A stretch of DNA of 9,707 nucleotides from Candidatus Rifleibacteriota bacterium (GTDB lineage Bacteria; Muiribacteriota; Ozemobacteria; Ozemobacterales; Ozemobacteraceae), in the NCBI GenBank assembly GCA_028691595.1, contig JAQUZA010000099.1, positions 1-9,707 on the forward strand, read 5' to 3'. The first letter of the stretch is position 1. Every line of letters starts with the position of its first letter. The notes beneath the pieces were generated by a model. The model searched no databases. It saw nothing but the letters and a program-made list of their open reading frames with translations, and was not told the origin of the DNA. The position numbers and the translations under genes were made by a program. This document shows, piece by piece, positions 6,647-9,707 of this stretch.

Positions 6647-7345
6647 TCAGGCCTGAAGGGCTTCGGGTTTTTCGCCGTGAACTATGCTTTCGAGCATTTC
6701 GCAGTCAAGAATTTCAATTTTGTTGCTGCTGACTTTGATGACTCCAAGTTCCTGAAATTTTTTGAAGGTGCGGCTCAGGGTAGCTGGAATCGTGCCAAGC
6801 TTTGATGCGAGCGCGCCCTTGCTTTGTGTCAGCTCGACAACCTTCTTTGTTTTGTCGGTGCAATTTCGCATCAGATATTTGGCAAGCCTCGCAGAAACAT
6901 CTTTAAGAGACAGGTCATCGATCAGTTCAACGAACTGGCGAAGTCGCCGCGACAGAATTCCGAGCATATTGAGAAAGATTTCGGGCTGTTGACGACCCAG
7001 CGCAATAAAGCGGTCGCGGCCAAAATAAATAATTTCGCAATCGGTGTTTGCCGTTGCACAAGCGGGGTAGGCGGTTCCTTCAAAGACGGGAACCTCACCA
7101 ACTATTTCACCTTCGCCAAACTGGTGAATTACCTGTTCACGGCCGTCGCTGCCTATCCGGTATATTCTGACATTGCCTGAATTGATAAGATAAAAGCCTG
7201 TGGCATCCTGGTGCTGCATAAACAGCGTCTGGCCGGCGGGCAGACGGCGCTCAACCGCAATAGAAGCAAGGGCTGTCAGAAACTCCGGCTGCATCTCCCG
7301 CAGCAGGTCACTTTTGCTGAAACTTTCCAAAAGAGCTTTATGCAT
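6647..7345 (-). CDS. hcpR: Crp/Fnr-family regulator, HcpR-like
   Basis: The product has 232 residues. An N-terminal cyclic-nucleotide-binding-type beta barrel (about 15-125) includes LPAGQTLFMQHQ and FGEGEIVGE. A dimer helix follows (about 128-150), then a C-terminal winged helix with TQSKGALASKLGTIPATLSRTFKKFQELGVI (173-203 in total). It lacks the N-terminal cysteine cluster of oxygen-sensing Fnr (its cysteines are at 96, 103, 162 and 215), so it does not bind that iron-sulfur cluster. The recognition helix keeps the Ser-Arg pair (S191-R192) of Fnr-type proteins but has A188 where Fnr has its DNA-contacting glutamate. It is divergent from the ferredoxin-cupin-hcp operon and shares with it a TTGAC-N4-GTCAA palindrome, the pattern known for HcpR regulators of hcp in anaerobes. 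GAGG 4 bases before the ATG fixes the start. The name hcpR is inferred from context; DNR- or NnrR-like nitric-oxide regulators are the close alternative. Confidence 0.85.
   Translation of the reverse strand: MHKALLESFSKSDLLREMQPEFLTALASIAVERRLPAGQTLFMQHQDATGFYLINSGNVRIYRIGSDGREQVIHQFGEGEIVGEVPVFEGTAYPACATANTDCEIIYFGRDRFIALGRQQPEIFLNMLGILSRRLRQFVELIDDLSLKDVSARLAKYLMRNCTDKTKKVVELTQSKGALASKLGTIPATLSRTFKKFQELGVIKVSSNKIEILDCEMLESIVHGEKPEALQA
6652..6672 (+). terminator. rho-independent terminator of the kinase gene, inside the convergent gene
   Basis: CCTGAA (6652-6657) pairs with TTCGGG (6662-6667, one T-G wobble) around a GGGC loop and is followed at once by TTTTT (6668-6672). It lies 19 bases after the kinase stop codon and within the last codons of the Crp/Fnr-family gene on the other strand. 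A second hairpin lies just before it: GCCTGA (6628-6633) and TTG (6635-6637) pair with CAA (6644-6646) and TCAGGC (6647-6652). That one spans the stop codons of both convergent genes. Confidence 0.65.
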
Positions 7346-7376
7346 TAAACCTCAATAAAAATAAAAAAAGTCTGCT

Positions 7377-7392
7377 TTTGACTTAAGTCAAA
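7377..7392. promoter_or_regulatory. Fnr/HcpR-type operator, perfect 16-bp palindrome
   Basis: TTTGACTTAAGTCAAA is a perfect palindrome with core TTGAC-N4-GTCAA, the form of Crp/Fnr-family sites. Its centre (7384.5) is 41.5 bases before the start site predicted from the CATAAT -10 element downstream. In the other direction it ends 31 bases before the regulator's ATG and contains a minus-strand TTGACT that could serve as that gene's -35, so binding could activate the operon and restrain the regulator. Confidence 0.75.
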
Positions 7393-7413
7393 GCTAAATG
7401 TCGTCAGTTCGAC

Positions 7414-7419
7414 CATAAT
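7414..7419 (+). promoter_or_regulatory. -10 element of the ferredoxin-cupin-hcp operon (class II activator layout)
   Basis: CATAAT matches TATAAT at 5 of 6 positions. Its distance from the palindrome gives a start site near 7426 and the -41.5 operator position typical of Fnr-type class II activation. There is no separate good -35, as expected when an activator covers that region. The leader before the ATG at 7459 is about 33 bases. Confidence 0.5.
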
Positions 7420-7458
7420 AATAATGTAAGAAAACAATAAATCCAAGGAGCAAAAACC

Positions 7459-8256
7459 ATGGCACTGAGAAAAATCATTTCGATCGATGAAGAACTTTGT
7501 AATGGCTGCGGAAACTGCATTACCGGCTGTGCCGAGGGCGCGCTTCAGCTCATTGACGGCAAAGCCCGTCTGGTCAAGGAAACCTACTGCGATGGCTTTG
7601 GTGACTGCATTGGCACCTGCCCGACCGGTGCCCTTAAAATAATCGAGCGTGAAGGTGAAGAATTCGATTTTAATCGCACCCTGAAATATGTTGAAGAAAT
7701 CAGGGGCGAAGAAGGGGCAAGGCTGATGCGTGAGTCTCACAAGATTCACGAACAGAAGATGTCTGCCGCTCAGGCTCCCCGTGGCTGCCCGGGAAGCATG
7801 TTCAGATCAGGCCCCCCGGCCCAGAGTGCCGCCGCGCCAGTTGCAGATGGTTCAATGCCGGTGGTGATGAAATCAGAACTCAGTCAGTGGCCGGTGCAGT
7901 TGCATCTGCTGCCGACCCGTGCCAGCTTTTTCGATAATCGTGAGATGGTGATTCTCAGCACCTGTTCGCCGGCAACCAGCCCCGATGTTCAATGGCGTTA
8001 CATCCGTGGCCGTTCGGTGGCGATTGCCTGCCCGAAACTCGATCGAACCGAAGGCTACGTCGAAAAACTCGCTGAAATTTTTGTTTCCAATAATATCCCC
8101 CGCGTGATCATTCTGCGCATGGAAGTGCCATGCTGCGGTGGTCTGACGGCTATGGTAAAAGCTGCTCTCGAACGCTCAAAACCTCAGGGCCTGGTTGTTG
8201 ATGAAGTAACAATGAGCCTTGCCGGCGAAATTATCAAAACGAGCAGAATTTACTGA
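7459..8256 (+). CDS. ferredoxin-like 4Fe-4S protein with C-terminal cysteine domain, probable Hcp electron partner
   Basis: The product has 265 residues. The N-terminal ferredoxin module has a complete CNGCGNCITGC motif (C14, C17, C20, C24). A second motif, CDGFGDCIGTCP, has C44, C50 and C54 but phenylalanine 47 in place of the second cysteine. The second cluster may therefore be a [3Fe-4S] centre or be missing. Residues 62-135 are a charged and then Ala/Pro-rich linker with C110 in RGCPGS. The C-terminal domain (about 140-265) has C169, C191 in ACPKLD and C225-C226 in MEVPCCGG, a pattern I recognise from ferredoxin-like proteins encoded next to hcp in anaerobes. Its role is probably cytoplasmic electron delivery to Hcp, which is inferred from location. 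AAGGAG (7444-7449) precedes the ATG. It is the first gene of the operon, under the palindrome at 7377-7392. Confidence 0.88.
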   Translation: MALRKIISIDEELCNGCGNCITGCAEGALQLIDGKARLVKETYCDGFGDCIGTCPTGALKIIEREGEEFDFNRTLKYVEEIRGEEGARLMRESHKIHEQKMSAAQAPRGCPGSMFRSGPPAQSAAAPVADGSMPVVMKSELSQWPVQLHLLPTRASFFDNREMVILSTCSPATSPDVQWRYIRGRSVAIACPKLDRTEGYVEKLAEIFVSNNIPRVIILRMEVPCCGGLTAMVKAALERSKPQGLVVDEVTMSLAGEIIKTSRIY

Positions 8257-8280
8257 CATAAAAAAGGAGAATTTGTTAAA

Positions 8281-8616
8281 ATGACACAAATGTGGAAACC
8301 GGAAACTGTAATCAATCTGGCCGAATCCGTAACCTTTGCTGATGGTTCTATTGTCAGCAAGACACTGCTCGACAAGCCTGCCGGCAGCCTGACGCTGTTT
8401 GCAATTGCCAAGGGGCAGGGGATATCAGAACATAAATCGCCATACGATGCCACAGTTCAGGTAATTGAGGGTGAGGGGAGCTTTCAGGTTGGCAGCAACG
8501 TATATAAGGTCAGTACCGGCGAAGGTCTGGTCATGCCGGCCAATGTGCCGCATGCTGTGCTGCCTGGCGAGGGTTTTAAAATGCTGTTGATCATGATTCG
8601 TTCGAAGAACGACTAG
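8281..8616 (+). CDS. small single-domain cupin
   Basis: This 111-residue protein is one cupin barrel. Cupin motif 1 is degenerate in GQGISEHKSPYDATVQVIEGEG (about 45-66 in total), and motif 2 is GEGLVMPANVPHAV (80-93). H51 and H91 are the evident metal ligands; E50, D56 and Q60 are candidates for the remaining positions, since the usual second histidine of HxH is a serine here. No signal peptide is present. Such short cupins may bind a metal and a small ligand or work as enzymes; the sequence does not decide. It starts 24 bases after the ferredoxin-like gene and ends 79 bases before hcp, all on the same strand, so it belongs to the nitrosative-stress operon. GGAG (8266-8269) precedes the ATG at a rather long spacing of 11 bases; a start at M4 (8290) is less likely. 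Confidence 0.85.
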   Translation: MTQMWKPETVINLAESVTFADGSIVSKTLLDKPAGSLTLFAIAKGQGISEHKSPYDATVQVIEGEGSFQVGSNVYKVSTGEGLVMPANVPHAVLPGEGFKMLLIMIRSKND

Positions 8617-8633
8617 TTGAGAATTGTTTACGC

Positions 8634-8652
8634 GCCCTTAACCGGGGCTTTT
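8634..8652 (+). terminator. weak hairpin with short T run between cupin and hcp
   Basis: GCCC (8634-8637) pairs with GGGC (8645-8648) around a 7-base loop and is followed by TTTT. The 4-bp stem is too short for an efficient terminator, so it may only reduce read-through into hcp or mark an RNA-processing point. Confidence 0.25.
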
Positions 8653-8695
8653 ACGAAGTGAAATTTTCAAGTTTAAAACTTTAAGGAGAGACTAA

Positions 8696-9707
8696 ATGAG
8701 TATGTTTTGTTATCAGTGTCAGGAAACTGCTGCGTGCAAGGGTTGTTCAATCAAGGGTGTCTGCGGAAAACAGCCTGATACGGCGAATCTGCAGGATCTG
8801 CTGATTTTCGTGCTCAAAGGAATCGGTGAACTGGGTGAACTGGCTGCTACCAAGGGCATGCTGACTCATGACATCGGCGATTTCGTTTGTGCCGGCCTCT
8901 TTACCACCATTACCAATGCCAATTTTGACAACGACAGATTTTATGCCATGGTTGACCGTGCCATCGAAGTAAGAGATGCGCTCAAGAACAAACTTGCAAA
9001 TGCTGGTGTAAGTCTTGCCGGTCTTTCAGAAGCCACCACCTGGAAGCCAGCCACAAAAGCTGACTATCTTGCAAAAGCCGAAAAAGTTGGCGTGCTTTCA
9101 ACCGAAAACGAAGACGTAAGATCGCTGCGTGAATTGCTCATTTACGGTCTCAAAGGCATTGCAGCCTATGCAGATCATGCTTTTGTCCTTGGGCATCGTG
9201 ATGATAGTATCTATAAATTCGTAGTTAAAGCCCTGGCCTCTACCACAAAGAATCTGAGCGTTGATGAAATGGTCGCTATGGTCATGGAAGCCGGTCAGTG
9301 CGCTGTTACAACCATGGCATTGCTCGACAAGGCCAATACTTCCACCTATGGTAACCCTGAGATTACCAAAGTCAAAATCGGAGTCGGCAGCCGGCCTGGC
9401 ATTCTCGTTTCCGGCCACGATCTGCGCGATTTCCATGAATTACTCGAGCAAAGCAAAGATGCCGGCATCGACATCTACACCCACAGCGAAATGCTGCCGG
9501 CCAACTACTATCCGGTTTTCAAGAAATACAGCCATTTTCATGGCAACTATGGCAATGCCTGGTGGAAACAGGATACTGAATTTGCCAGCTTCAATGGCCC
9601 GATTCTCATGACCACCAACTGCATCGTGCCAGTTAAAGATGCTTATAAAGACAGAATTTACACCACTGGTAATGCTGGTTACCCCGGTGTAAGGCATATT
9701 GCCGACC
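8696..9707 (+). CDS. hcp: hybrid cluster protein (hydroxylamine/nitric oxide reductase), 5' part
   Basis: The frame is open for 337 codons to the right edge; the family is about 540-550 residues, so roughly the last 200 are missing. The N-terminal motif has C5, C8, C17 and C23 (Cx2Cx8Cx5C), the short-spaced form of Desulfovibrio and other anaerobes that binds a [4Fe-4S] cluster, unlike the longer enterobacterial [2Fe-2S] spacing. An additional C14 lies inside it. Hybrid-cluster ligands are visible as H241 in SGHDLRDF, E265 in THSEMLPANYYP and C309 in TTNCIVP. These are each exactly three residues lower than H244, E268 and C312 of the D. vulgaris protein. Hcp is a cytoplasmic enzyme that reduces nitric oxide or hydroxylamine in nitrosative stress. 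The start is set by AAGGAG (8683-8688) 7 bases before the ATG at 8696. It is the third gene after the ferredoxin-like protein and cupin. Confidence 0.95.
   Translation, partial: MSMFCYQCQETAACKGCSIKGVCGKQPDTANLQDLLIFVLKGIGELGELAATKGMLTHDIGDFVCAGLFTTITNANFDNDRFYAMVDRAIEVRDALKNKLANAGVSLAGLSEATTWKPATKADYLAKAEKVGVLSTENEDVRSLRELLIYGLKGIAAYADHAFVLGHRDDSIYKFVVKALASTTKNLSVDEMVAMVMEAGQCAVTTMALLDKANTSTYGNPEITKVKIGVGSRPGILVSGHDLRDFHELLEQSKDAGIDIYTHSEMLPANYYPVFKKYSHFHGNYGNAWWKQDTEFASFNGPILMTTNCIVPVKDAYKDRIYTTGNAGYPGVRHIAD

Noticed and set aside
7345..7749. A 134-codon frame opposite the ferredoxin-like gene
   Set aside because: It is antisense to the well-supported iron-sulfur motifs and covers the regulatory region; a shadow of the real gene.
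8669..8681. AAGTTT-a-AAACTT dyad just before the hcp ribosome site
   Set aside because: It is short and A/T only, easily expected by chance in an A/T-rich gap, and does not resemble the TTGAC operator.
1..9707. Mobile element, CRISPR array, tRNA or rRNA
   Set aside because: No transposase or integrase, no evenly spaced direct repeats, and no cloverleaf or rRNA-like stretch was seen on either strand.

Overview
The window looks like chromosomal DNA of an anaerobic or micro-oxic bacterium with redox, sulfur and nitrosative-stress genes. Three things suggest this: a short-spaced (Cx2Cx8Cx5C) hybrid cluster protein of the type found in strict anaerobes, a ferredoxin-like partner encoded beside it, and a DsrE-family sulfur protein. 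Secreted and membrane proteins are frequent. Base composition is moderate and even, and there is no integrase, transposase or phage gene. The phylum cannot be fixed from the sequence. The genes would fit a deltaproteobacterium-like or similar anaerobic Gram-negative lineage.

Layout. (1) 1-757, minus strand: a DsrE-like protein, an overlapping ArsR/SmtB-family repressor, and the first 16 codons of a further gene running off the left edge. Their promoter (817-846) contains an ATTC-N8-GAAT dyad between the -35 and -10, the operator form described for the persulfide-sensing SqrR/BigR branch of ArsR. (2) 962-3324, plus strand: a secreted M1/peptidase-MA-like zinc metallopeptidase, then 290 bases of intergenic DNA with a cluster of dispersed palindromic repeats, then an exported protein of unknown family. 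(3) 3385-6633, plus strand: a 1082-residue hybrid histidine kinase with the order TM, Cache-like sensor, TM, HAMP, PAS, PAS, HisKA, HATPase, REC. Its terminator lies inside the last codons of the convergent next gene. (4) 6647-7345, minus strand: a Crp/Fnr-family regulator, best read as HcpR-like. (5) 7459-9707, plus strand: ferredoxin-like protein, small cupin and hybrid cluster protein Hcp (cut by the right edge), forming one apparent operon.

The clearest functional unit is the right third. The Crp/Fnr regulator is divergent from the ferredoxin-cupin-hcp operon. A perfect 16-bp palindrome (7377-7392, core TTGAC-N4-GTCAA) lies between them, centred 41.5 bases before the predicted start site of the operon, as for a class II Fnr-type activator. 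Hcp reduces nitric oxide or hydroxylamine, the ferredoxin-like protein probably delivers electrons, and the cupin is an unexplained third member. The left end looks like a separate small sulfur-responsive regulatory unit. No wholly new system is evident. The most interesting points are the two self-consistent promoter/operator layouts, the cupin in the hcp operon, the degenerate second cluster and C-terminal cysteine domain of the ferredoxin-like protein, and the unrecognised exported protein.
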